This document shows, piece after piece, positions 53,661-61,562 of a stretch of 64,000 nt of DNA. A program made the translations under genes and the position numbers. Every line of letters begins with the position of its first letter. Position 1 is the first letter of the stretch. Origin of the DNA: Mesorhizobium sp. Lineage in GTDB: Bacteria; Pseudomonadota; Alphaproteobacteria; Rhizobiales; Rhizobiaceae. The notes beneath the pieces are model-generated. The model did no database searches and was not told the DNA's origin. It saw only the letters and a list, made by a program, of their open reading frames with translations. The stretch spans positions 91,351 through 155,350 of the forward strand of contig NZ_JAFKID010000013.1 in NCBI RefSeq assembly GCF_017306545.1. The letters are read 5' to 3'.

Positions 53661-55868
53661 ATGACCGCCTACAAGAACTTCTCCGTCGAAACCGACGCCG
53701 ACGGCATCGCGCTCGTCACCTGGGACATGCCGGACCGGTCCATGAACGTCTTCACCGAGGAGGTGATGGACGAACTGGACGTCATCATCGACCAGGTCGT
53801 GGCGGATGCCGGCGTCAAGGGTGCCGTCATCACCTCCGGCAAGGAAACCTTTTCCGGCGGCGCGGACCTGACCATGCTGAAAAGCCAGCTCGAGCGCTTC
53901 CATGCGGCGAAGGCGAAGGACCCGCAGGCGGCGACGAAAATGCTGTTCGACGGCGCCGGCCGCATGACCTGGCTGTGGCGCAAGCTGGAAACCTGCGGCA
54001 AGCCGTGGGTGTCGGCCATCAACGGCACCTGCATGGGCGGCGCGTTCGAGCTGTCGCTGGCCTGCCACGCCCGCGTCGCGGCCGATTCCGACAAGGTCAA
54101 GATGGCGCTGCCCGAGGTCAAGGTCGGCATTTTCCCCGGCGCCGGCGGCACCCAGCGCGTGCCGCGCCTGACGGACCAGCAGCAGGCCTTGCAGATGCTC
54201 ACCTCCGGCCAGAATCTTTCGCCGCAGAAGGCGAAGGCCATGGGCCTTATCACTGAAATCGCGCCGCCTAAGAAGCTGGTCGAGGCGGCCAAGGCGCTGA
54301 TCAAGGGCGGCCTGTCGCCGGTCGCGCCGTGGGACCAGAAGGGCTTCAAGCTGCCTGGCGGCCCGGTCTATTCGGCCGCCGGCGCGAACCTTTGGCCGCC
54401 GGCCATCGCCATCCTGCGCCGCGAGACATACGGCAATTATCCGGCCGCCACGGCGATCCTGAAATGCGTCTACGAGGGCCTGCTGGTGCCGTTCGACACG
54501 GCCTTGCGGATCGAGCAGCGCTATTTCACCGAGATCATGCAGTCGAAGGAAGCCGCTGCCATGATCCGCTCGCTGTTCGTCTCGCTTCAGGAGCTGAACA
54601 AGGGCGCGCGCCGCCCCGAGGGTGTGCCGCAGACCAAGTTTAAAAAGATCGGCGTGCTCGGCGCCGGTTTCATGGGCGCAGGCATCGCCTATGTCACGGC
54701 AAAGGCCGGCATTCCCGTCGTGCTGCTCGACCGGGACGTGGAGTCTGCCGAGAAGGGCAAGGCGCATTCGGCCGGCATCATGGACGGGCTGATCAAGAAG
54801 GGCCGCGCCAAGCCGGAGGACAAGGACAGGCTCCTGTCGCTGATTACGCCGACCGCCGACTATGCCGACCTCGACGGCTGCGACCTCGTCATCGAGGCCG
54901 TGTTCGAGGATTCGGCGGTGAAGAAGGCCGCGACCGAGCAGGCCGAGGCAGTGCTGAAGTCCTCCGCCGTCTTCGCCTCCAACACCTCGACCATTCCGAT
55001 CACCGCGCTGGCGAAGAATTCGGCGCGGCCGAAGAATTTTGTCGGCATCCACTTCTTCTCGCCGGTCGACAAGATGATGCTGGTCGAGATCATCCTCGGC
55101 AAGAAGACCGGCGACAAGGCGCTGGCCCGCGCCATCGACTATGTGCGCGCCATCAAGAAGACGCCGATCGTCGTCAACGACACGCGAGGCTTCTACGTCA
55201 ACCGCTGCGTGCTGCGCTACATGTCGGAAGCCTACAAGATGCTGATCGAGGGCGTGCCGGCGCCGATGATCGAGAACGCCGCCAAGGCCGCCGGCATGCC
55301 GGTCGGGCCGCTGGCGCTGACCGACGAGACGGCCGTCGACCTTGCCCAGAAGATCATGAAGCAGACCGTCCGCGATCTTGGCGAGAAGGCCGTCGACCCG
55401 CGCCAGATGGCGCTGATCGACACCATGGTCGACAAGTTCGACCGCAGGGGTCGCAAGAACGGCAAGGGTTTTTACGACTATCCCGCAAAGCCCGCGAAGA
55501 AGAAGCTGTGGCCGGGCTTGAAGGACCTTTTCCCGCAGAAGAAGCCGGAAGAGGTGGACTTCGAGGAACTGAAGCAGCGGCTGCTCGCCGTCATCGCGCT
55601 GGAGGCGGCGCGCGTGATGGAGGAGAAGATCGTCACCGATCCGCGCGAGGCCGACGTCGGCTCGATCCTCGCCTTCGGCTTCGCGCCCTATACCGGCGGC
55701 ACGCTGTCCTACATCGACGGCATCGGCGCCAAGAAGTTCGTCAAGCTGGCCAAGGACTTGCAGAAGAAATACGGCGCCGAATTCAAGGCGCCGAAGCTGC
55801 TCGCCGACATGGCCGAGAAAGGCGACAGCTTCTACCGGCGGTTCGATCCGTATGGGAAAGCGGCGTAG
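53661..55868 (+). CDS. fadB: Bifunctional enoyl-CoA hydratase / 3-hydroxyacyl-CoA dehydrogenase
   Basis: A 735-residue FadB/FadJ-type enzyme. Residues 1-200 are the crotonase domain (VITSGKETFSGGADLTML, INGTCMGGAFELSLACHARV, GIFPGAGGTQRVPRL). The NAD-binding domain starts near 328 with IGVLGAGFMGAGIAYVTAKA, and VGIHFFSPVDKMMLVEIILG holds the catalytic histidine. The C-terminal dehydrogenase domain follows (DTRGFYVNRCVLRYMSEAYK). AAGGAGGAACC precedes ATG 53661. It acts with FadA as the trifunctional complex. Confidence 0.96.
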   Translation: MTAYKNFSVETDADGIALVTWDMPDRSMNVFTEEVMDELDVIIDQVVADAGVKGAVITSGKETFSGGADLTMLKSQLERFHAAKAKDPQAATKMLFDGAGRMTWLWRKLETCGKPWVSAINGTCMGGAFELSLACHARVAADSDKVKMALPEVKVGIFPGAGGTQRVPRLTDQQQALQMLTSGQNLSPQKAKAMGLITEIAPPKKLVEAAKALIKGGLSPVAPWDQKGFKLPGGPVYSAAGANLWPPAIAILRRETYGNYPAATAILKCVYEGLLVPFDTALRIEQRYFTEIMQSKEAAAMIRSLFVSLQELNKGARRPEGVPQTKFKKIGVLGAGFMGAGIAYVTAKAGIPVVLLDRDVESAEKGKAHSAGIMDGLIKKGRAKPEDKDRLLSLITPTADYADLDGCDLVIEAVFEDSAVKKAATEQAEAVLKSSAVFASNTSTIPITALAKNSARPKNFVGIHFFSPVDKMMLVEIILGKKTGDKALARAIDYVRAIKKTPIVVNDTRGFYVNRCVLRYMSEAYKMLIEGVPAPMIENAAKAAGMPVGPLALTDETAVDLAQKIMKQTVRDLGEKAVDPRQMALIDTMVDKFDRRGRKNGKGFYDYPAKPAKKKLWPGLKDLFPQKKPEEVDFEELKQRLLAVIALEAARVMEEKIVTDPREADVGSILAFGFAPYTGGTLSYIDGIGAKKFVKLAKDLQKKYGAEFKAPKLLADMAEKGDSFYRRFDPYGKAA

Positions 55869-55878
55869 CACCGGCTGT

Positions 55879-56022
55879 CCCTCCCCCTTGAGGGGAGGGT
55901 GCCGCCCGAAGGGCGGTGGGAGGGGGCCTTGCGGCAGTACGCCGACCCCTTTTGCGTCGGAGCAGTTGAGGTGACCCCTCCCGGCTCGCTCCGCTCGCCA
56001 CCCTCCCCTCAAGGGGGAGGGG
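55879..56022. repeat. Family C palindromic element without a gene
   Basis: Left end CCCTCCCCCTTGAGGGGAGG, GTGCCGCCCGAAGGGCGG, TGGGAGGGGG; right end on the minus strand CCCCTCCCCCTTGAGGGGAG, GGTGGCGAGCGGAGCGAGCC, GGGAGGGGTC. The architecture is that of the DUF559 cassette, with about 40 bases in place of the gene. It begins 10 bases after the fadB stop, and its right end is followed by AAACGGAGCA, the ribosome binding site of the thioesterase gene. Confidence 0.9.
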
Positions 56023-56037
56023 AAACGGAGCATCCCC

Positions 56038-56610
56038 ATGTACGTCTGGTTCCGTCTCGCCCGCATGGCACTCACCGCGAAAGCGCGCGGCCCGTATCGC
56101 ATGGGCGGGGAGAGCCGGCTTGCCTTTCGCTGCCTGCCGACCGACATCGACGCCAACCTGCACCTCAACAACGCTCGCTACATGATGCTGGCCGATGTCG
56201 GCCGCATCGACATCTTCCTGCGCGCCGGCTTGCTGAAACTGGCGCGCGAGCGCGGCTGGGCGCCGATGCTGGGCGGCCTGCAGACGGTGTTCGTGCGCGA
56301 GATTCGGCTGTGGCAGCGCTTCGAGGTCGTCTCGACCGTCGAGACATGGCACGGCACGCAGGTGATCGGCGGTCATCGCTTCGTGCTGGAGGACGGCCGC
56401 ACCGCCGCGCAGGTGCTGACCACCGCGGGCATCTACGACCGTCGTGGCAAGCGCTTCGTCGAGATTGACGAGGCGCTCGCCGCCCTTGGCCACCATGTCG
56501 TGCCGCGTCCGCCGACCGAGGCCGAACAGGTGTTCATGACCTCCCACACCCGCCTGCGCGATCTGGCCAAGAACGCGGAAACCGGCAATGGCTCGGTCAA
56601 CAACCGGTGA
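56038..56610 (+). CDS. Acyl-CoA thioesterase, hotdog fold (4HBT/Them6-like)
   Basis: A 190-residue thioesterase-family protein with the hotdog signature FRCLPTDIDANLHLNNARYM (D-x-N-x-H-x-N-N) near residue 30-50 and QTVFVREIRLWQRFEVVSTV. It probably hydrolyses acyl-CoA, perhaps relieving CoA trapping during beta-oxidation. It is the last gene of the operon by direction and spacing. Homologues are often named thioesterase family protein without a known substrate. Confidence 0.9.
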   Translation: MYVWFRLARMALTAKARGPYRMGGESRLAFRCLPTDIDANLHLNNARYMMLADVGRIDIFLRAGLLKLARERGWAPMLGGLQTVFVREIRLWQRFEVVSTVETWHGTQVIGGHRFVLEDGRTAAQVLTTAGIYDRRGKRFVEIDEALAALGHHVVPRPPTEAEQVFMTSHTRLRDLAKNAETGNGSVNNR

Positions 56611-56671
56611 AAGCCGGCCGGCGCGGCTGGACAAGCCGCGTCGCGCTGCCTAAAACGGACAGGTATTTTTT

Positions 56672-56683
56672 CCTTTCGAAAGG
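56672..56683. promoter_or_regulatory. Palindrome at the start of the S24 repressor gene
   Basis: CCTTTCGAAAGG is a perfect 12-bp palindrome five bases before ATG 56689, preceded by AAAACGGACAGGTATTTT. Location over the translation start fits autoregulation by a LexA/CI-like repressor, but it also includes the ribosome binding site (AAAGG). Confidence 0.35.
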
Positions 56684-56688
56684 CAGCC

Positions 56689-57405
56689 ATGCTTTCGCAC
56701 GACCGCGTCTGGGCGGCCATCGACGCGCTGGCCGAGCGCTATTCGCTCTCGGCTTCGGGCCTCGCCAAGCTGGCGGGGCTGGATTCGACCGCCTTCAATA
56801 AGTCCAAGCGCCTGTCGGCCGACGGGCGGCCGCGCTGGCCGTCCACCGAATCGCTGGCCAAGGTCATGGAGGCCACCGGCGCCTCGCTGGACGAATTCGT
56901 CGCGCTGGTCGAGGCTGGCGTTGCCGGCCGTACCGGCCGCCGGACGTCCGGGCGCGGGGCGCCGGTGCCGTCCTCCTTTTTCGGCCATCCCCCTTTTGAC
57001 AGGCCCTTGCCGCAGCAGCGGCCGACGATTCCGCTTGTCGGCTTCGCGCAGGCCGGCGCCGGCGGCTTCTACGAGGATGCCGGCTTTCCCGCCGGGCACG
57101 GGCTCGATCTGATCGAACTGCCGGCGCAATCCAGCGAGACCTCCTATGCGCTGAAGGTGCAGGGCGATTCCATGCTGCCGCTCTACCGTGACGGCGACGT
57201 GCTGATCGTCCAGCCCGGCGCCACGGTGCGCAAGGGCGACCGCGTCGTCGTCAAGACGACCGGCGGCGAGGTGATGGCCAAGGTGCTGGAGCGGCAGACG
57301 CCGCAGGCCATCGCGCTTCTCTCGCTCAACCCCGCGCATGCGAACCGCGAATTGCCCATAGTCGAGATCGAATGGGTGGCGCGCATCGTCTGGGCGAGCC
57401 AGTAG
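56689..57405 (+). CDS. XRE-S24 repressor (LexA/CI-like self-cleaving regulator)
   Basis: A 238-residue protein with an N-terminal HTH (AERYSLSASGLAKLAGLDST) and a C-terminal S24 peptidase fold. The catalytic serine is in KVQGDSMLPLYRDGDVLIV and the lysine in GDRVVVKTTGGEVMAKVLE, so self-cleavage is possible. A cleavage site could lie at the AQAGAGGF stretch near residue 120, in place of the Ala-Gly of LexA. It is a chromosomal orphan, not beside phage genes. Confidence 0.9.
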   Translation: MLSHDRVWAAIDALAERYSLSASGLAKLAGLDSTAFNKSKRLSADGRPRWPSTESLAKVMEATGASLDEFVALVEAGVAGRTGRRTSGRGAPVPSSFFGHPPFDRPLPQQRPTIPLVGFAQAGAGGFYEDAGFPAGHGLDLIELPAQSSETSYALKVQGDSMLPLYRDGDVLIVQPGATVRKGDRVVVKTTGGEVMAKVLERQTPQAIALLSLNPAHANRELPIVEIEWVARIVWASQ

Positions 57406-57408
57406 GCG

Positions 57409-58296
57409 ATGCGTCCCGCCCACGCCGCCGCTGCCGCGGCGATCCTCGTGGCCATGTCCGGGGCTATCCTCGCCGGCGGTCATCGCTTGGCCTCGCCTCA
57501 GGATGAGATCGTCATCGCGCCGGAGGATGTTCCGGACATGCCGCCCGAACCGGGAGCTGGGCTTGAAGACGGGCAGGCCGGGGACGAAGCCTCAACCGAA
57601 GCGATCGAACCGCAACAGCCTGACGAAGCCTTGATCCGGTCTCGCGCCATCGATCCCGAATTCGTCGCCCCGCCGTCGACGGGCGCCGCGCCGCTGGAGC
57701 GAGCCGATCCGCGCCCGCCGCTTAGCAAGCTGTCGCTGGCGCTGCCGCCCAAGCCGAAGATGCCGGACGAATGGAAAGGCAAGCCCCTGTTCCAACCGCT
57801 GGCGACCGCCGCCGGCGTCTTCCAGGCGATGGGCTACACCGTCGCCATTTCCGGCGTCGATGCCGTCAAGCCGGACGAGAGCTGCACCGACGAGGCGGGA
57901 AAGACGTGGAACTGCGGAGTGAGGGCGCGTGGCGCGTTCCGCGCCTTTCTGCGCGGGCGCGCGCCGGTCTGCACCGTGCCGCCCGAGGGCGGCCGCGACA
58001 CCATTTCCGCCACCTGCCGCATCGGCAAGCAGGATATCGGCGCCTGGCTGGTGGCGAACGGCTGGGCGCGGGCGGCCAGGGGCGGCCCCTACGCCGAGGC
58101 CGAGGAGGTTGCGCGCAAGGAGCGCATGGGCATCTTCGGCGCGGCTCCGGGCCTGTCGAACCTGCCGCCTGAGCCGCCGCCGGTCGAGGCGCCTGTCGAA
58201 CCCTCGCCGTCGATCCTCGACCTGTCGGGCGAGCCGCCGCCCCCGTCCACAGCGCCGGCGGCTACGCCAGATTTCCCGCCAGCGCCCGCTCAATGA
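57409..58296 (+). CDS. Secreted thermonuclease-like (SNase fold) protein, probably degenerate
   Basis: A 295-residue protein with an N-terminal signal or anchor ([20 protein letters not shown]), an acidic proline-rich linker, and an SNase-like domain near residues 145-240 ([72 protein letters not shown]). The catalytic arginine/glutamate positions of staphylococcal nuclease are not evident ([13 protein letters not shown]). A proline-rich tail ends the protein. It starts three bases after the S24 gene and overlaps the convergent lysK by 35 bases. Confidence 0.82.
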   Translation: MRPAHAAAAAAILVAMSGAILAGGHRLASPQDEIVIAPEDVPDMPPEPGAGLEDGQAGDEASTEAIEPQQPDEALIRSRAIDPEFVAPPSTGAAPLERADPRPPLSKLSLALPPKPKMPDEWKGKPLFQPLATAAGVFQAMGYTVAISGVDAVKPDESCTDEAGKTWNCGVRARGAFRAFLRGRAPVCTVPPEGGRDTISATCRIGKQDIGAWLVANGWARAARGGPYAEAEEVARKERMGIFGAAPGLSNLPPEPPPVEAPVEPSPSILDLSGEPPPPSTAPAATPDFPPAPAQ

Positions 58297-59911
58297 GCGC
58301 CCGCGTTTCGCCGATGCCGTAAAGCGCCGCGAACGAACCGAAGCGCGGGCCGCGTTCCTGGCCGATCAGCACCTCGTAGATCATCTGGAAGAAGGCGACC
58401 GAAACGCCGGGGCCGCCCTCGGGCGCCTGCTTGGAATGGTCCTGGTAGCGCTCGATCTTGCGCGCCACGTTGAGCGCGGCGTTCTGGATCGCCTGGCTGT
58501 CGGCATTGGCGGGCAGCGTCGCCAGCGCAGCAGACAGCTTCTCCAGCGCGTCTTGCTCGACCTCGTCCGGCGCGCGGTACTTTTTCTGCGGCTTCACGAA
58601 ATCGTCGAAGTAGCGGATCGCATAGCCGACCAGCCGGTCGAGTTCGGGATTGGTGGCCGCCGTCACGCCCGGCGCGTAGCGCGAGATGAAGCCCCACAGC
58701 ACGTCGCTGTTCTGCGCGTTGGAGGCGCTGACGAGGTTGAGCAGCAGCGCGAAACTCACCGGCAGGTCGATGGCCGGCGGCTGGCCGTCGTGCATGTGCC
58801 ACACCGGATTGCCGAGCCGGTTCTTCCAATCCTGCTTCGGATAGGCCGACAGGAAGGAATAATACTCGTCCACCGCCTTCGGGATGACGTCGAAATAGAG
58901 CTTTTTCGCCTGCCTTGGCCGCTGGAACATATAGAGGCCGAGGCTCTCGGTCGGCGCATAGGTCAGCCATTCGTCGATGGTCAGCCCGTTGCCCTTCGAC
59001 TTCGAGATCTTCTGGCCGTTCTCGTCGAGGAACAGTTCGTAGACGAAGTGCTCGGGGGCGCGGCCGCCGAGGATGACGCAGATCCTGTCGTAGATCGCCT
59101 GGTTGGTCTGATGGTCCTTGCCGAACATCTCGAAATCGACGCCGAGCGCCGCCCAGCGCATGCCGAAATCCGGCTTCCACTGCATCTTCACCGCGCCGCC
59201 GGTGACCGGCAGCGTGGTTTCTGTGCCGTCCTCGTCGTCGAAGGTGATGGTGCCGGCCTTGGCGTCTACCTTCTTCATCGGCACGTAGAGAACACGCCCG
59301 CTCTTCGGCGAGATCGGCAGGAAGGGGCTGTAGGTCGCCTGCCGCTCCGGCCCGAGTGTCGGCAGCATCACTTTCATGATGGCGTCGTATTTTTCCACCG
59401 CGCGCAGCAGCATCGCGTCGAAGCGGCCCGACTTGTAGTAGTCGGTGGCGCTGGCGAATTCGTAGTCGAAGCCGAACGTGTCGAGGAAGCGCCTCAGCAT
59501 AGCGTTGTTGTGGTGGCCGAAGCTCTCGTAGTCGCCGCCGAACGGGTTCGGCACGACGGTGAGCGGCATGTGCAGGTAAGGCTCGAGCGCCGCGCGGTCC
59601 GGCACGTTGTCGGGGATCTTGCGCATGCCGTCCATGTCGTCGGAGAAGCACAGCAGCCGCGTCTTCACCTTGTCCTGCGTCAGCACCCGGAAGGCGTGCC
59701 GCACCATGGTGGTGCGCGCCACCTCGCCGAAGGTGCCGATATGCGGCAGGCCGGACGGGCCGTAGCCCGTCTCGAACAGCACGGTTTCGGGAAAGCCCGT
59801 CTTCTCGTAGCGTTTGACGATCTTTTTCGCTTCCTCGAACGGCCAGGCCTTGCTCTCTGCTGCCGAGCCAAGGATTTCGGGCGAAAGGTCGATCATGTTG
59901 GATCGCGTCAT
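58262..59911 (-). CDS. lysK: Lysine-tRNA ligase, class I
   Basis: A 549-residue class I LysRS, the archaeal-type enzyme used by many alphaproteobacteria in place of class II LysS. The HIGH motif is [16 protein letters not shown] and the KMSKS motif is [21 protein letters not shown] and the C-terminal helical anticodon-binding cage are present. ATG 59911 begins [14 protein letters not shown]. Its 3' end overlaps the SNase-like gene in the opposite direction. Confidence 0.96.
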   Translation of the reverse strand: MTRSNMIDLSPEILGSAAESKAWPFEEAKKIVKRYEKTGFPETVLFETGYGPSGLPHIGTFGEVARTTMVRHAFRVLTQDKVKTRLLCFSDDMDGMRKIPDNVPDRAALEPYLHMPLTVVPNPFGGDYESFGHHNNAMLRRFLDTFGFDYEFASATDYYKSGRFDAMLLRAVEKYDAIMKVMLPTLGPERQATYSPFLPISPKSGRVLYVPMKKVDAKAGTITFDDEDGTETTLPVTGGAVKMQWKPDFGMRWAALGVDFEMFGKDHQTNQAIYDRICVILGGRAPEHFVYELFLDENGQKISKSKGNGLTIDEWLTYAPTESLGLYMFQRPRQAKKLYFDVIPKAVDEYYSFLSAYPKQDWKNRLGNPVWHMHDGQPPAIDLPVSFALLLNLVSASNAQNSDVLWGFISRYAPGVTAATNPELDRLVGYAIRYFDDFVKPQKKYRAPDEVEQDALEKLSAALATLPANADSQAIQNAALNVARKIERYQDHSKQAPEGGPGVSVAFFQMIYEVLIGQERGPRFGSFAALYGIGETRALIERALAGNLA

Positions 59912-60075
59912 GAAGCTGGGTCCTACGGGGAAGAGGCCGCGGGTGGCGGCATGCCGAATGCTCTATGCGCGCCGGCCGCGAGCGTCAACGGCAGCCGGCT
60001 TTTTCCTTGCGGCCGCACCGGTCCCTTCCTACCTTGCGGCAGGCCGCCGCGAGTGGCCGCAGCGAGGGGAAAGCC

Positions 60076-60489
60076 ATGTCGAAACCGTCCGTCCACGAAG
60101 CTCTGATCTACCTGATGGTGATCGCTTCGGCCTCCGACCGCGACATGTCCGATCCCGAACTCGGGCGCATCGGCGCGGTGGTGCGCGGCTGGCCCGTCTT
60201 CGAGGATTTCAACGCCGACCGTATCGTCGAAGTGGCGCAGGACTGCCAGAAGAGGTTGAACGGCGCGGAAGGACTGGAAGGCGTGCTCGGCCTCGTCGCC
60301 GGCGTGTTGCCGGAACGGTTGCGGGACACCGCCTATGCCGCCGCTTTCGAAGTGGCCGCGGCCGATCTCGAAATCCGGCTGGAGGAGATGCGGGTGCTTC
60401 AGTTGATCCGCCGCAGCCTCGATCTCGACACGCTGACGGCAGCGGCGATCGCGCAAGGCGCCAAGGCCCGCCATCGCACGCTCACATGA
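60076..60489 (+). CDS. TerB-like helical protein
   Basis: A 137-residue, all-helical protein with the TerB/DjlA-like pattern: ALIYLMVIASASDRDMSDPE, then LRDTAYAAAFEVAAADLEIR and EEMRVLQLIRRSLDLD. Acidic residues (DRDMSDPEL, AADLEIRLEE) fit the metal-binding sites of TerB. Function unknown; tellurite resistance is only a family name. GAGGGGAAAGCC precedes ATG 60076. Confidence 0.88.
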   Translation: MSKPSVHEALIYLMVIASASDRDMSDPELGRIGAVVRGWPVFEDFNADRIVEVAQDCQKRLNGAEGLEGVLGLVAGVLPERLRDTAYAAAFEVAAADLEIRLEEMRVLQLIRRSLDLDTLTAAAIAQGAKARHRTLT

Positions 60490-60495
60490 GCCGCT

Positions 60496-61341
60496 TCAGT
60501 AAAAGCTGATCGGGAAATAGCGCAGGTAGAGTTCGGCGAAGGTGCCCTTCACCGAAATCTGCTGGAGCGCATAGTCGAAGGCGGCGGCAAGCGCCGGATT
60601 GTCGGCCTTGACGGCGATCGAAAGCCCGGTGCCGAAGTATTCGGGCGCGATATAGGGGCCGCCGGCAAAGCGGCAGCAATCGGCGGCGTCCGCGCCGCCG
60701 AGCCAGAAGGAAAGGCGCATGCCGTCGCCGAAGGCGGCGTCGAGCTTGCCGGCCTTGAGGGCGGCGTGGAGATCTTCCGGTTTCGGGTAGGTAACGATTT
60801 CGACCTTGCCGAAGTCGTCGCGCAGCATGTGTTCGTGGCCGGTGCCGGCCACCACGCCGACCTTCTTGCCTTGCAGCGCCTGGTAGACGGGTTCGGTGAT
60901 CGGCTTGGTCCTGGGCACGACGAAGCGCGCCGGGAATTGCAGGTAAGCGCGCGAAAAGGCATAGGTTTCGCGCGCCTGGGCCGTCACCGCTATGCCGGCG
61001 ATGATCGCCTCGCCCTCGCCTTTTTGCAGCGCCGTTTCGAGTTCGTCCCACGGCAGGGCCTGGATCTCGCATTTGCCGGCGAGTTCGAGTTCGGCGCAGA
61101 TGGCGCGCGCCAGGTCGATGTGGAAGCCCGACAGCCGGCCGCTGCCGTCGAGGAAATTGAACGGTGCAAAATCCGTGGTCGTGAGAAAGCGCAGGCGCGG
61201 CATGGCGGCAAGGTCGGGCTTGGCAAGCCGTTCCTGGGTGTCCCACAGGATCGGCGCCTGCGGCCCGGCGGCAGGCGCCCGCGTCGCCGAAACGACGGCG
61301 CCGAGGCAGATCAATGCGGCGGCAAGGCGGCGTAGAGCCAC
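60496..61341 (-). CDS. Orphan periplasmic solute-binding protein, family 3
   Basis: A 281-residue amino-acid-type binding protein. Signal peptide MALRRLAAALICLGAVVSAT (cut near APA). The SBP_bac_3 pattern is clear: LRFLTTTDFAPFNFLDGSGR, LSGFHIDLARAICAELELAG, QALPWDELETALQKGEGEAI. No permease or ATPase gene lies nearby, so it may serve a distant transporter or a sensor. The cysteine pair in AADCCRFAGG is uncommon. It converges on the TerB-like gene with six bases between. Confidence 0.9.
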   Translation of the reverse strand: MALRRLAAALICLGAVVSATRAPAAGPQAPILWDTQERLAKPDLAAMPRLRFLTTTDFAPFNFLDGSGRLSGFHIDLARAICAELELAGKCEIQALPWDELETALQKGEGEAIIAGIAVTAQARETYAFSRAYLQFPARFVVPRTKPITEPVYQALQGKKVGVVAGTGHEHMLRDDFGKVEIVTYPKPEDLHAALKAGKLDAAFGDGMRLSFWLGGADAADCCRFAGGPYIAPEYFGTGLSIAVKADNPALAAAFDYALQQISVKGTFAELYLRYFPISFY

Positions 61342-61562
61342 GCGGGGTCCTCCATCATTGCCTCTCGATCAGGCATCGGCTTGTCGTATGAAATCAGCAT
61401 GACCGCAACGGATTTCGATGCCTTCGGGGGAAATAACGGCTATGCTCGCCAAATCCGATGCCGCGCTGAAAGGGGATGACGGGCGGCGGTGCGGCCGTTG
61501 GCCTGAGGAGGAGAAACGCCGCGTCTCGTGACGGCGGCCGGAGCGGGGGACGACGAGCCATC

